64,000 bases of DNA from Vacuolonema iberomarrocanum LEGE 07170 (GCA_015207365.1 JADEXA010000041.1:1-64000), one strand, 5' to 3'. Shown: positions 18,562 to 27,325, counted from the stretch's first letter. Notes: generated by a model from the sequence alone, not told the origin. A program made the numbers and translations.

Positions 18562-19692
18562 ATGACCCAGGCTAACGACGTACTCGAAACCTTGACCCCG
18601 GGCAGCAGCAGCATCGGACTGTTGGACGATGCCAGCAGCGGACGTGACGAGGCTTTAGATTTTCAGCCTGAAACCGAAGACGACGAGGATGCGAAGCCTG
18701 CCAAAGGCCGCACGTCTCGCCGTCGTACCCAGACAAAGAAGAAGCACTATACCGAGGACTCTATTCGTCTCTATCTGCAAGAAATCGGACGGATTCGTCT
18801 ACTGCGGGCAGATGAAGAGATTGAATTGGCTCGTAAAATCGCGGATCTGCTGGAACTGGAGCAAACTGGCGAGAAATTAGCCGAAAAATTGGATCGTGAG
18901 CCTACTTATGCAGAGTGGGCAGAAGCGATGGGGATGGAAGAAACCGCATTCCGTCGTCGTCTTTTCCTGGGTCGTCGGGCGAAGGACAAAATGGTGCAAT
19001 CTAACCTGCGATTGGTGGTTTCGATCGCCAAGAAGTACATGAATCGAGGCCTTTCATTCCAGGATTTGATTCAGGAAGGTAGCTTGGGTTTGATCCGGGC
19101 AGCGGAGAAGTTTGACCACGAGAAAGGATATAAGTTTTCTACCTATGCCACTTGGTGGATTCGGCAGGCTATTACCCGGGCGATCGCCGACCAGTCTCGT
19201 ACGATTCGTCTCCCGGTTCACCTCTACGAGACAATTTCCCGCATCAAAAAGACTACTAAGCTGCTCTCCCAGGAAATGGGACGGAAGCCCACAGAGGAAG
19301 AGATTGCGACTCGCATGGAAATGACGATCGAGAAGCTGCGATTTATTGCTAAGTCAGCACAGCTTCCTATCTCCCTCGAAACACCAATCGGTAAAGAGGA
19401 AGATTCTCGCCTGGGCGACTTCATTGAGTCTGATGGCGAAACCCCCGAGGATCAGGTTTCTAAGAGCCTGCTGCGGGAAGATTTGGAGACGGTGTTGAGC
19501 ACCCTCAGCCCACGAGAGCGCGATGTACTGCGCCTCCGCTACGGCCTAGACGATGGACGGATGAAAACCCTCGAAGAAATCGGGCAGATCTTCAACGTCA
19601 CGCGTGAGCGAATTCGTCAGATTGAAGCCAAAGCACTGCGTAAGCTCCGTCATCCCAACCGCAACAGTGTGTTGAAGGAATATATCCGGTAG
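18562..19692 (+). CDS. sigA: RNA polymerase principal sigma factor
   Basis: Group 1 sigma-70 factor (cyanobacterial SigA/RpoD1), which directs core polymerase to housekeeping promoters. After an acidic, low-complexity N-terminus come region 1.2 (DSIRLYLQEIGRIRLL), region 2 (NLRLVVSIAKKYMNRGLSFQDLIQEG and the -10 binding TYATWWIRQAI stretch, both intact), region 3 and region 4 with the helix-turn-helix EEIGQIFNVTRERIRQIE. The ATG at 18562 (MTQANDVLETL) matches the conserved cyanobacterial SigA start; a TTG 24 nt upstream is also in frame. The protein has 376 residues. A strong terminator follows. Confidence 0.96.
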   Translation: MTQANDVLETLTPGSSSIGLLDDASSGRDEALDFQPETEDDEDAKPAKGRTSRRRTQTKKKHYTEDSIRLYLQEIGRIRLLRADEEIELARKIADLLELEQTGEKLAEKLDREPTYAEWAEAMGMEETAFRRRLFLGRRAKDKMVQSNLRLVVSIAKKYMNRGLSFQDLIQEGSLGLIRAAEKFDHEKGYKFSTYATWWIRQAITRAIADQSRTIRLPVHLYETISRIKKTTKLLSQEMGRKPTEEEIATRMEMTIEKLRFIAKSAQLPISLETPIGKEEDSRLGDFIESDGETPEDQVSKSLLREDLETVLSTLSPRERDVLRLRYGLDDGRMKTLEEIGQIFNVTRERIRQIEAKALRKLRHPNRNSVLKEYIR

Positions 19693-19731
19693 AGACCTCC
19701 ATCAACTGTCTATCAATTCACTTCGCATAAA

Positions 19732-19763
19732 GAAGGAACCTTCCGGAAGGTTCCTTCTTTTGT
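19732..19763 (+). terminator. Intrinsic terminator of sigA
   Basis: GAAGGAACCTT (19732-19742) pairs with AAGGTTCCTTC (19747-19757) around CCGG, followed by TTTTGTTT. Confidence 0.9.
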
Positions 19764-19775
19764 TTGATTTTGATT

Positions 19776-19824
19776 ATTCATATTTTTGAAAGCCCCGCGC
19801 TGCGGGGCTTTCAAAAATATGAAT
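19776..19824 (+). repeat. Perfect 23-bp-arm hairpin after sigA
   Basis: ATTCATATTTTTGAAAGCC starts the left arm (19776-19798), which pairs fully with 19802-19824 around GCT. Its tip CCCCGCGCTGCGGGG matches the core of the hairpin at 17731, while the outer arms differ. It lies after a complete terminator, so it is not needed to end sigA transcription. Confidence 0.85.
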
Positions 19825-19864
19825 GGTTTTACTTCAGCGCGTAGCGCTATCAAGAAGGCTGACC

Positions 19865-20374
19865 TTAGTTGGCATCACTCTCCGCAAGCTTATCTTGCGC
19901 AGCCTGTGGCTTGAGCTGCAACAGTTCTCCCAACGAGGCAAGGAGCTGAATACCGACAGAGCAAATGCGATCGCGATCGTCGACTCGAAAGGTCCAACAC
20001 ACTGGAACTCCAAACAATGGAGTTTTAACAGTTCCTTTCACCTCAACCTTTTGCCCCGGCTGAAGAGGGTTATCTTCCAGGGGATAGAGGGTTGCTGCGC
20101 GGGGATTAAGATGCATGCCTGAAGCTTCAACATTGAGGTAAGCGGCGATCGCTTCCGGCCCCAAAATGCCATCTTCAAAGGGTGGAAACAGCACTCCATC
20201 CTCTGCAAAGAGAGCAGATGTTGCCTCAAAATTTCCATGATTAAACGTCAGGAAGTACTGTTCGACACAGGAAAATGGCAAGTCCGCAAATGGGCTAGGT
20301 TGAGGGAGCGCGGAAGCAGAGTTGAACCCAACTGCAACACACCCTATTTCTTCTGTAGAAGATATTCGATTCAT
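19865..20374 (-). CDS. OCP C-terminal-domain homologue (CTDH), NTF2-fold carotenoid carrier
   Basis: The product resembles the NTF2-like C-terminal domain of the orange carotenoid protein. Aligned blocks are VEQYFLTFNHGNFEA, DGVLFPPFEDGILG, VKGTVKTPLFGVPVCWTF and LLASLGELLQLKP. The Tyr of EQYF and the Trp of CWTF fall where OCP has the residues that hydrogen-bond the carotenoid keto group (known of the family). CTDH proteins deliver canthaxanthin-type carotenoids to HCP or OCP partners. The ATG at 20374 (MNRISSTEE) gives 169 residues; an upstream TTG frame adds 26 that look non-coding. It lies 329 bp downstream of the HCP gene on the same strand. A Cys is next to the binding Trp and could allow redox control, which is inference. 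Confidence 0.85.
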   Translation of the reverse strand: MNRISSTEEIGCVAVGFNSASALPQPSPFADLPFSCVEQYFLTFNHGNFEATSALFAEDGVLFPPFEDGILGPEAIAAYLNVEASGMHLNPRAATLYPLEDNPLQPGQKVEVKGTVKTPLFGVPVCWTFRVDDRDRICSVGIQLLASLGELLQLKPQAAQDKLAESDAN

Positions 20375-20703
20375 CGTGCTTAATACTGCGGTACAACAAA
20401 GCTGCCACTGACACCCCAGGAAAAGGGGGATGCAATAGCAGCTAAAATACAACGAAGCTTAGATTCCAGAAAACGGAAAATTCTTTATAACCTAATTAGG
20501 CTAGCTATAGATCAACCCTTCATGCAAAGGGCAATCTCTGAAGCAAAACGCCCAACATCTATCCGAGAACTCGATCGAGGTTCTATAATCTAAGCCCCTT
20601 CATTGGACTTTTGGATAAATCGATGGGCTGGGTCAAAGAGCTGATGCTTCGTACATGCTGTGCACGAAACATCAGACTCTATCCAAGAACGTTTCAGCCA
20701 ATC
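20375..20703. other. Spacer between HCP and CTDH genes
   Basis: A 329-bp gap on one coding strand. On the minus strand TTGATC near 20516-20511 and TATAA near 20491 are possible promoter boxes for a separate CTDH transcript, but the spacing is about 19 nt and the call is weak. Confidence 0.25.
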
Positions 20704-21219
20704 TTAGGCGAGGGGATCAACACCCATGTTTACAACAGCATTCCGTAAGAAGGTGATTTGCTGTCCGTAGTCTAGGGAAATCACATCGCCCAGCACACGA
20801 GATGCACGAGTGGATGCCTTGTAGCCAACCGGAACGGGAACAACAAAACCCTGCTGCATGTACTCAGCTAATTGATACCAGAAAGCCAACTTTGTGTTGA
20901 TGCTGAGTACACCATAGGAACGGCAGATAGGCGTATTAACCTTCTCTGCCAGTTCGCGCATAACGCGCAGTTGATCGGAGTGGGACATTGCTTTGATCTG
21001 CTCTAGCAAACCTTCAGCCAGTTGTAGACGTGCAGCCCCAGGAGCTGCGGGAGTAATGCCTTTGCCAATTTCTGTGTAGGCAAACCAGAGCAATGCGAGC
21101 TTATCGTCGGTATTGAGTTGGTTAAACAGGGCGGTCGTCGCAGCAATAGCACTGCCAGGGGCATTCCCGGTATAAGGGTTAGGAATGACACCAGGAGTGA
21201 ACGTAGTTGTATAGGTCAT
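20704..21219 (-). CDS. Helical carotenoid protein (OCP N-terminal-domain paralogue)
   Basis: A 171-residue all-helical protein matching the carotenoid-binding N-terminal domain of OCP: IAATTALFNQLNTDDKLALLWFAYTEIG, APGAARLQLAE, TPICRSYGVLSINTKLAFWYQL and ITFLRNAVVNMG are the conserved blocks, each seen here split by variable residues. HCPs bind a keto-carotenoid; some quench singlet oxygen or phycobilisome fluorescence (known of the family). There is no C-terminal domain fused, so it is not OCP. The ATG at 21219 is preceded by GGAGG. The CTDH gene follows downstream, the arrangement seen for the all4941/all4940 pair in Anabaena (from memory). The HCP clade cannot be assigned by eye. Confidence 0.9.
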   Translation of the reverse strand: MTYTTTFTPGVIPNPYTGNAPGSAIAATTALFNQLNTDDKLALLWFAYTEIGKGITPAAPGAARLQLAEGLLEQIKAMSHSDQLRVMRELAEKVNTPICRSYGVLSINTKLAFWYQLAEYMQQGFVVPVPVGYKASTRASRVLGDVISLDYGQQITFLRNAVVNMGVDPLA

Positions 21220-21763
21220 GACAACCTCCGAGTTAATGTTTAAGTTGTGCAGATCAGGTCAACAAACCCGAAATCGAATAACTGCATTCCTGTATCCATA
21301 CTGCAACATTTTTTAATAAATTGAAAATAAAGCTTACAAATGATTGATCAAGAAAAAGCTTATGGCGATATGGTACTGACTGTCTGTCGGAAGGTTATCC
21401 GCTAGCAGTGAGAATTCTGGCGTTTACAGTAACGCAACTGACAGGCTTTATCGTGGTGGACGGTAAGACTGGTCGGAGCTGAAACGCTGCTGCACAGCAA
21501 TGCTTCAACCCAGATTTATAGCGCTATGCGCGTTAGTTACGTACGGATGTGTGTGGGCGCGTTGCGCCCACACACATCCATTTCTGTGCTTGACGCGGTT
21601 GCACACCGCTATAGTTAGGTTCTCCCTAGAAAATTTGGATAAAAATTAGGTAAGACGGTAGGGCACAAGACTTGTCTAAGGTAAGGATAAAAGCCAAGCC
21701 AGGGAAGAAGCATACCCAGATGAAATAGCTACAGCTTGTAGGCTACAGGCCAGGAGAACTTTG
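21220..21763. other. Divergent intergenic region HCP-queG
   Basis: AT-rich upstream region of the HCP gene, followed by a 97-bp hairpin element (21517-21613) and the queG leader. No gene is supported. Confidence 0.45.
21517..21613. repeat. Hairpin element family A, copy 1
   Basis: A 97-bp element bounded by TATAGCGCTATGC and GCACACCGCTATA, imperfect terminal inverted repeats. Its centre is a perfect palindrome with 16-bp arms GGATGTGTGTGGGCGC and the loop GTT. A second copy is at 61441-61535 with nearly the same ends but a different central arm. No open frame lies inside. Confidence 0.85.
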
Positions 21764-22765
21764 ATGGAATCGGCAGAACCAGGCAATCCTGCGAAGCTTC
21801 TACCGCAGTTTCCTAAGACCAGTCAGGTAAAGCAGCAGGCTCTCCAGTTGGGGTTTCATAAAGTTGGTATTGCGACGGTGCCCGATGCGGGAAGCGAACC
21901 CTTATCAGCAGGGCTAAAGCACTGGCTAGGAAAGGGTTACGAAGCGGATATGGCATGGATGCATCACCCGGCACGGCAGGAAATTCGAGCCGTGATGCCA
22001 GAGGTACAGTCCGTCATTTGTGTGGCACTGAACTACTACACCGGTCATGAACGATCGCCTGAGCCGCATACCGCCAAGATTTCTCGCTATGGATGGGGGC
22101 GCGACTACCATCGAGTTATGGGCAAGCGGTTGAAAGCGCTAGCCCATTGGCTAGAGGAACAGGATGAGCATATTCGAACCCGCTTCTATGTGGATACAGG
22201 CTCTGTCCAAGATAAGGTTTGGGCGGAGCGTGCGGGAATTGGCTGGATTGCCAAGAACAGTAATGTGATCACGCGGGAGTATGGTTCCTGGGTGTTTTTA
22301 GGGGAAGTACTGACCAATTTAGATCTAACGCCCGATGCCCCTCACACAGCTCACTGTGGCACTTGTACGCGCTGTCTAGATGCATGCCCAACGGAAGCGA
22401 TCGCCGCTCCCTTTACCGTCGATGCAAATCGCTGCATTGCCTACCACACCATTGAAAATCGAGCGGCGAACTTACCCGAACCGATGCGATCGTCGCTGCA
22501 TGGCTGGGTAGCGGGGTGCGATATTTGCCAGGATGTCTGCCCCTGGAACGAGCGGTTTGCCAAAGACACCGATATAGAAGACTTTCAGCCCTATCCCGAA
22601 AACGTGAATCCAACCCTAGAGGAGCTATCGGATATTTCGGAAGACGATTGGAGCGATCGCTTTCGTGCCTCTGCCCTCCGTCGCATCAAGCCCGAAATGC
22701 TCCGCCGCAATGCCCTTGCAACTCTGGATGCCCTTTCTCAGACGACGACCGATCATGGTGAGTAA
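21764..22765 (+). CDS. queG: Epoxyqueuosine reductase
   Basis: QueG reduces epoxyqueuosine to queuosine in the wobble base of certain tRNAs, using cobalamin and two [4Fe-4S] clusters. The N-terminal domain has the RYGWGRDYH motif and VDTGSVQDKVWAERAGIGW; the ferredoxin-like domain has both cluster signatures CGTCTRCLDACP and CDICQDVCPWN. The ATG at 21764 follows CAGGAG and gives 333 residues; the preceding TTG is in frame but less likely. The gene stands alone. All cluster cysteines are present. Confidence 0.95.
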   Translation: MESAEPGNPAKLLPQFPKTSQVKQQALQLGFHKVGIATVPDAGSEPLSAGLKHWLGKGYEADMAWMHHPARQEIRAVMPEVQSVICVALNYYTGHERSPEPHTAKISRYGWGRDYHRVMGKRLKALAHWLEEQDEHIRTRFYVDTGSVQDKVWAERAGIGWIAKNSNVITREYGSWVFLGEVLTNLDLTPDAPHTAHCGTCTRCLDACPTEAIAAPFTVDANRCIAYHTIENRAANLPEPMRSSLHGWVAGCDICQDVCPWNERFAKDTDIEDFQPYPENVNPTLEELSDISEDDWSDRFRASALRRIKPEMLRRNALATLDALSQTTTDHGE

Positions 22766-23089
22766 CGCCGCTTTTGTCAAATCCCTGTCAACAGCTGGCA
22801 GTATTAGACCAATTGTGAGGGATTTTCTAGCCAGTATCCGGAGCGCATCTTTTACAATTGAAGCAATTTGAACAACGTCTCTGGCAAGTTTTCGTTGTAA
22901 TGGGATTAGGCGATCGCCTCTGACCTGGCTGAGTAGTATCCATGTTTCCCGTGAATATCCTAGAATTTGGCTGAACATGCCGGAATCTACGACATTGGGC
23001 AACAAAGAGCAGCCCAAATCGTCTTGCCAATTCGTTATGATTGACAGGCTTTTGCAGTGCAGTTTTGAAGTGGTTTGGGGATTAACAAC
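22766..23089. other. Intergenic region queG-TPR gene
   Basis: No supported gene; a 130-codon minus-strand frame covers the queG end and is a shadow. A HIP1-type GGCGATCGCC site is at 22910-22919. Confidence 0.35.
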
Positions 23090-23938
23090 GTGCTGAAACG
23101 GAGTTCTCTTTTCGTCCTACCTTTGCTGATGGGTGTTTTGGGCGGTATGCCGGCTCAGAGCCAGGTGCTAATTCCCCATATACCGCAATTGGAGGAAGAG
23201 CGGCTACGCGAACAAGGTTTGATTCTGGCGCAAGAAGCCGCACAACTCGCACAGTTCCAACAGTTCGATTTGGCGCTGACCCGCGCGCGCTTAGCCAGTC
23301 AGTTGGTTCCAGACGATCCCAACATCTGGGGCTTAGTTGGCACCCTGTATCTACAGTTGGGGGAAGCGGATGAGGCCATCACCGCTTTGCAGCAAGCCCT
23401 AGTTTATGATCGTGAAAATTCCGGTGTGTTGTTTGCCCTGGGCACGGCTTACTTCCGTGCTGAAGACTACGCCAGCTCGATCGAGTTCTTGCAGCAAGGC
23501 TTGGAGTTGCAACCAGAGGAACCAGGAGCCCTATTCGATCTGGGCAATGCCCATTTCATGCTGCAGCAATATGATGAGGCCATTGAAGCTTACGAAGAAG
23601 CATTTGATATCAACGATGAGTTTTGGCCAGCGATCAACAATATTGGCTTAGTGCTCTACGAACAAGGCGATATGGAAGGGGCGATTGAAAACTGGCAGCA
23701 AGCCGTAGAGATTGACGGCACCCAGCCCGAGCCCCAGTTGGCGATCGCCGTTGCGCTCAATGCCCAAGGACAGTCCGACCAAGCCATCACGCTGGGGACG
23801 TCTGCCCTAGCATTGGATGTGCGCTATGCAGATCTAGAGTTTTTGCGACAAAACCTGTGGGGCGATCGCCTCTTGGCCGAAGCTCGTACGTTCTTACAGC
23901 TTCCTACCGTGCGCGAAACCCTGGCACAAATTCGGTAA
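23090..23938 (+). CDS. Exported tetratricopeptide-repeat protein
   Basis: The product starts with a signal peptide (LKRSSLFVLPLLMGVLGG, cut near AQS) and then consists of about five TPR units from residue 35 on, with the WGLVGTLYLQLGEADEAI, LFALGTAYFRAEDYASSI, LFDLGNAHFMLQQYDEAI and INNIGLVLYEQGDMEGAI repeats. Such proteins serve as periplasmic or thylakoid-lumen scaffolds. The GTG at 23090 is chosen because the signal peptide starts there; an in-frame TTG lies 15 nt upstream. Similar proteins in cyanobacteria are annotated only as TPR proteins. The binding partner is unknown. Confidence 0.82.
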   Translation: MLKRSSLFVLPLLMGVLGGMPAQSQVLIPHIPQLEEERLREQGLILAQEAAQLAQFQQFDLALTRARLASQLVPDDPNIWGLVGTLYLQLGEADEAITALQQALVYDRENSGVLFALGTAYFRAEDYASSIEFLQQGLELQPEEPGALFDLGNAHFMLQQYDEAIEAYEEAFDINDEFWPAINNIGLVLYEQGDMEGAIENWQQAVEIDGTQPEPQLAIAVALNAQGQSDQAITLGTSALALDVRYADLEFLRQNLWGDRLLAEARTFLQLPTVRETLAQIR

Positions 23939-24202
23939 TAGAGTTTAGAGGTGGCCTAGAGCGGTTTTTGGAAGCGGTGGTTTCCCTCGTCTCGTACGCA
24001 CGAGCAGTCACCGTTCCTGACAAACTCTGAAGCGATCGCTCAAATCAATCGGTTATGTAACCAAAGGCGCAAACGATCGTTGGAGTCTTTAATTGGGCAA
24101 CAGTAAAGGTAAATGTCAAAGCCTGGAGATCTTCCGTAGAAAATGTCCAGGCTTAAGGCTTATTTTGTCTTGACGGCGATATAGAGTCTAGCCGCTACAG
24201 GC

Positions 24203-24445
24203 CTAATCAGTCGCTTCAACGGTTTCGACTTCATCTTCGCGTAAGTGCGCACGGAACTTTTTGGAAAACTTAACGAGAACGGGAAAGTTGGCACTGATGG
24301 GTTTGCCTTTCCACTCACTCACGATACCAATTATCTCGCCCTCTTCCCCTTTAATATCAAAGGCTTCCCCCCGGTGTTCAGGGTGATGGTATACCACTAC
24401 AGATGCGCTAACCCGAACGCGATCGCCAACCTTCATAACTTTCAA
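24203..24445 (-). CDS. ftrV: Ferredoxin-thioredoxin reductase, variable chain
   Basis: The small non-catalytic subunit of the FTR heterodimer, which passes electrons from photosynthetic ferredoxin to thioredoxin. The SH3-like barrel shows GDRVRV, VVVYHHPEHRGEAFDIKG (read VYHHPEH), EGEIIGIV and the conserved VLVKFSKKFRAHLREDE block. Length (80) is typical. Two Met residues (codons 1 and 4) are possible starts; the second would shorten the product by three residues. The catalytic subunit gene ftrC is not in the window. Confidence 0.95.
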   Translation of the reverse strand: MKVMKVGDRVRVSASVVVYHHPEHRGEAFDIKGEEGEIIGIVSEWKGKPISANFPVLVKFSKKFRAHLREDEVETVEATD

Positions 24446-24762
24446 TAATTTTTTCCACGAAGCTCTGAATTAACTTGTTCAAACACATTATGAAAAGCAG
24501 ACTCACCCGCCGTTCATCAGTCACGAGCCCATCGCGATCGCAGTCCATAACTTAACAAACTGCAACACAGACTACGATTTGAACACTCATTATCTTTGCA
24601 CAGCTTGTGACCAAACGCGATCGCTCGACACAGAATTCCAGGCTTCAGCCATTTCAGTCGTAAACAGATTTTTTTCGCTGACACAAATCGACGATTTGGT
24701 GGCGTTACGGCTCCGTTGAAGGCATGATGGGAATGAATCTGTTTTGTGTCAAAATGTAACGC
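24446..24762. other. Divergent intergenic region ftrV-ribF
   Basis: No supported gene. Several HIP1-like GCGATCG motifs are present. Promoters for both genes should lie here; none could be assigned. Confidence 0.35.
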
Positions 24763-25755
24763 GTGTGGATCACCTCTTCCCCCGATCTAATTCAAACGCC
24801 AACGGTCATTGCACTCGGCAACTTTGACGGCATTCACCGTGGCCATCGCCGTGTCATCGAACCCATCCTGGAGCTAACGGCATCTCGACTCGTGCCAACA
24901 GCGCGAGGTGAGTTGAGCAGTGGCATGGGTGCATCGGGAGGTTCAGCACCCGCTACGCCTACTGGCATTCCAACCGTCGTCACCTTCCATCCCCATCCCC
25001 AGGAATTTTTTACGGGTCAGCGGCGGCTGTTGCTCACCCCGGTGCCAGAAAAGGCAGAATACTTGAAAAACTTAGGAATTCGGCAATTGGTACGGCTGCG
25101 CTTCGATGCCGATATAGCGCAGATGTCACCCCAAGGTTTTTTTGAAACGATTGTTGTGCAGCAATTGCAGGCTCAGCACATCAGCGTGGGTCAAGACTTT
25201 TGTTTTGGCAAGAAGCGGGCGGGTAATGCAACGGTATTGAAAGCGATCGCCGCTCAACACAACATCCCTGTCACCATTGTCCCGCTCTATCTAGAAAACG
25301 ATGAGCGCATCAGTAGCTCCGCCATTCGCCACGCCCTCCTGGAGGGCGATATTCCACGGGCAAACTGTCTGTTGGGGCGTCCCTATGCACTCTGTGGCAA
25401 AGTGATGCAGGGGGAGCAATTAGGACGCACCATCGGGTTTCCAACAGCAAATCTGGCACTGCCACCAGAGAAGTTTCTGCCCCGTCAAGGCGTCTATGCC
25501 ACTTGGGTTTATGGGGTGGGCGATCGCCCGCTGCCAGGGGTGATGAACTTGGGCATCCGTCCCACCGTTGACGGACAGCAGCAACGGGCAGAAGTACACC
25601 TGCTGGATTGGAGCGGCGACCTCTACGACAAGCCTCTCACCCTCCACCTCGTCGCCTTCCTTCGGCCTGAGCAAAAATTCGCCTCGCTAGACGAACTCAA
25701 ATCACAAATTCAGCAAGACTGCACCCAGGCCTATCAGCACCTCCAAACTCAATAA
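24763..25755 (+). CDS. ribF: Bifunctional riboflavin kinase / FAD synthetase
   Basis: RibF phosphorylates riboflavin to FMN and adenylates it to FAD. The FAD-synthetase domain has ALGNFDGIHRGHR and VTFHPHP and ends with ISSSAIRHALLEGD; the C-terminal riboflavin-kinase domain has GRTIGFPTANLALP and GVMNLGIRPT. A Gly/Ser/Ala/Pro-rich insertion of about 25 residues (residues 43-67) separates the first helix from the VTF strand and is absent from most family members I know. The GTG start at 24763 places GNFDGIH at the usual distance. The next gene starts 62 nt downstream on the same strand. Confidence 0.94.
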   Translation: MWITSSPDLIQTPTVIALGNFDGIHRGHRRVIEPILELTASRLVPTARGELSSGMGASGGSAPATPTGIPTVVTFHPHPQEFFTGQRRLLLTPVPEKAEYLKNLGIRQLVRLRFDADIAQMSPQGFFETIVVQQLQAQHISVGQDFCFGKKRAGNATVLKAIAAQHNIPVTIVPLYLENDERISSSAIRHALLEGDIPRANCLLGRPYALCGKVMQGEQLGRTIGFPTANLALPPEKFLPRQGVYATWVYGVGDRPLPGVMNLGIRPTVDGQQQRAEVHLLDWSGDLYDKPLTLHLVAFLRPEQKFASLDELKSQIQQDCTQAYQHLQTQ

Positions 25756-25817
25756 TTCTCACGCCTCGCACTCCCCTCACTCCGTTCACCCTCCTACTCA
25801 TCCACCCCCCTAATCCA

Positions 25818-26906
25818 ATGTCTCTCCGTCTCCTCTTCCTCTCCACCCCCGTCGGGCCGCTGGGTTCGGGAAAGGGGGGCGGTGTTGAGCTGACCCTACG
25901 AAACATGGCGATAGAGTTGCAGCGGCGAGGGCATCGCGTGACAGTGCTGGCACCGGAGGGGTCGCAGCTAGAAGGCGTCGCGATCGCCCCCATTCCCGGC
26001 CATTTGCAGGTTACCGCCCAAAGCCAGGAACGCACGACTCCCATGGTCCTGCCACCCAACTCGGTTCTGGCCGCGATGTGGGAAGCGGCACGACAGCAGC
26101 AAGGGGCGGTGGATGTGCTGGTCAACTTTGCTTACGATTGGTTGCCCTTTTATCTGACGCCCTTCTTCCAGCGCCCGATCGCCCATCTCGTCAGCATGGG
26201 TTCCCTCAACGATGCGATGGACGAGGCCATTGGGGCGATCGCCGCCACCTTCCCCGATACCATCGGGGTTCACAGCAGAGCCCAAGCCGAAACCTTTCCC
26301 TTTGCCGCCCAGTGTCGAGTATTGGGAAACGGTTTTGACCTAACGCAGTACGGCTTTCAGCCCGACCCCGAGCTACGGCTGGGATGGGTGGGACGGATTG
26401 CGCCTGAGAAGGGATTGGAGGATGCGATCGCCGCCGCTCAAGCCGCAGAACTCCCCCTCTACATTTGGGGAGCCCTGACCGATGAAGCCTACTGGCAGCA
26501 GATTTGCACCCGCTTTCCCAATGCATCATTTCGGTATCAAGGGTTTCGAACAACAGCAGAGTTGCAGCAAGATTTGGGGCGTTGTCAGGCGTTGTTGATG
26601 ACGCCCCATTGGGTGGAAGCCTTCGGCAATGTCGCGATCGAGGCTCTGGCTTGCGGCGTGCCAGTAATTGCTTACACGCGAGGAGGCCCGACCGAGATTG
26701 TGGAGAATGGAATTTGTGGCTGGCTCGTCGAACCCGATAGCGTGACAGGGCTGGTGGCGGCGATCGCCAAACTCGATCAAATCGACCGTGCGGCCTGCCG
26801 CCAACGAGCCGAAGCAACGTATTCCAATGCGGCGATGGGCGATCGCGTTGAACAATGGCTTTGGGATGTGTACCAGAATAGTGGGATGATAGAGCGAACC
26901 TGTTAA
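25818..26906 (+). CDS. Family 4 glycosyltransferase
   Basis: A GT-B fold enzyme that probably transfers a sugar from a nucleotide-sugar donor to a lipid, polysaccharide or small molecule. The N-terminal domain has the GPLGSGKGGGVELTLRNMA loop; the C-terminal domain has RLGWVGRIAPEKGL and the EX7E motif in EAFGNVAIEALACGVPVIA. Length (362) is normal. It starts 62 nt after ribF on the same strand and is separated from psb28 by a weak terminator. The acceptor cannot be deduced; the genes around give no clue. Confidence 0.88.
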   Translation: MSLRLLFLSTPVGPLGSGKGGGVELTLRNMAIELQRRGHRVTVLAPEGSQLEGVAIAPIPGHLQVTAQSQERTTPMVLPPNSVLAAMWEAARQQQGAVDVLVNFAYDWLPFYLTPFFQRPIAHLVSMGSLNDAMDEAIGAIAATFPDTIGVHSRAQAETFPFAAQCRVLGNGFDLTQYGFQPDPELRLGWVGRIAPEKGLEDAIAAAQAAELPLYIWGALTDEAYWQQICTRFPNASFRYQGFRTTAELQQDLGRCQALLMTPHWVEAFGNVAIEALACGVPVIAYTRGGPTEIVENGICGWLVEPDSVTGLVAAIAKLDQIDRAACRQRAEATYSNAAMGDRVEQWLWDVYQNSGMIERTC

Positions 26907-26912
26907 GTCAAG

Positions 26913-26936
26913 ACGACCACTCCAAACGGTCGTTTT
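26913..26936 (+). terminator. Weak intrinsic terminator before psb28
   Basis: ACGACC (26913-26918) pairs with GGTCGT (26928-26933), followed by TTT. The stem is only 6 bp. Confidence 0.45.
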
Positions 26937-26969
26937 CGCATTTGCATTCCAGTATTGAGTTTGAATCCT

Positions 26970-27311
26970 ATGGCAGAAATTCAATTTTCCCGTGGCACTG
27001 CCGAAACCGTCATCCCCGACGTGCGGTTGACCCGTTCCCGCGATGGCAGTAGCGGTACAGCGACCTTCTATTTTGATAAACCCGACGCCCTCGCCCAAGA
27101 CTATACCGAGGATGTGACGGGGATGTATCTGATCGATGAGGAAGGCGAGTTGGTGAGCCGCGAAGTCAAAGCGAAGTTTATCAATGGCGAGCCAGCCGCC
27201 ATCGAAGCCATGTACATCATGAAAAGCTCCCAGGATTGGGATCGCTTCATGCGGTTCATGGAGCGCTATGCCGAGCAAAATGGATTGGGCTTCAACAAAG
27301 CAGAAGAATAG
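26970..27311 (+). CDS. psb28: Photosystem II assembly protein Psb28
   Basis: Psb28 binds the cytosolic face of PSII assembly intermediates (RC47) and shapes the acceptor side during biogenesis. The sequence MAEIQFSRGTAETVIPDV, the TFYFDKPDAL and GMYLIDEEGEL blocks and the WDRFMRFMERYAEQNGLGF end are diagnostic. The ATG at 26970 gives 113 residues, the usual size; an ATG 15 nt upstream is in frame. moaB starts 14 nt downstream on the same strand, so both may be cotranscribed although their functions differ. Confidence 0.95.
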   Translation: MAEIQFSRGTAETVIPDVRLTRSRDGSSGTATFYFDKPDALAQDYTEDVTGMYLIDEEGELVSREVKAKFINGEPAAIEAMYIMKSSQDWDRFMRFMERYAEQNGLGFNKAEE

Positions 27312-27325
27312 GTCAGTCTAAACCG

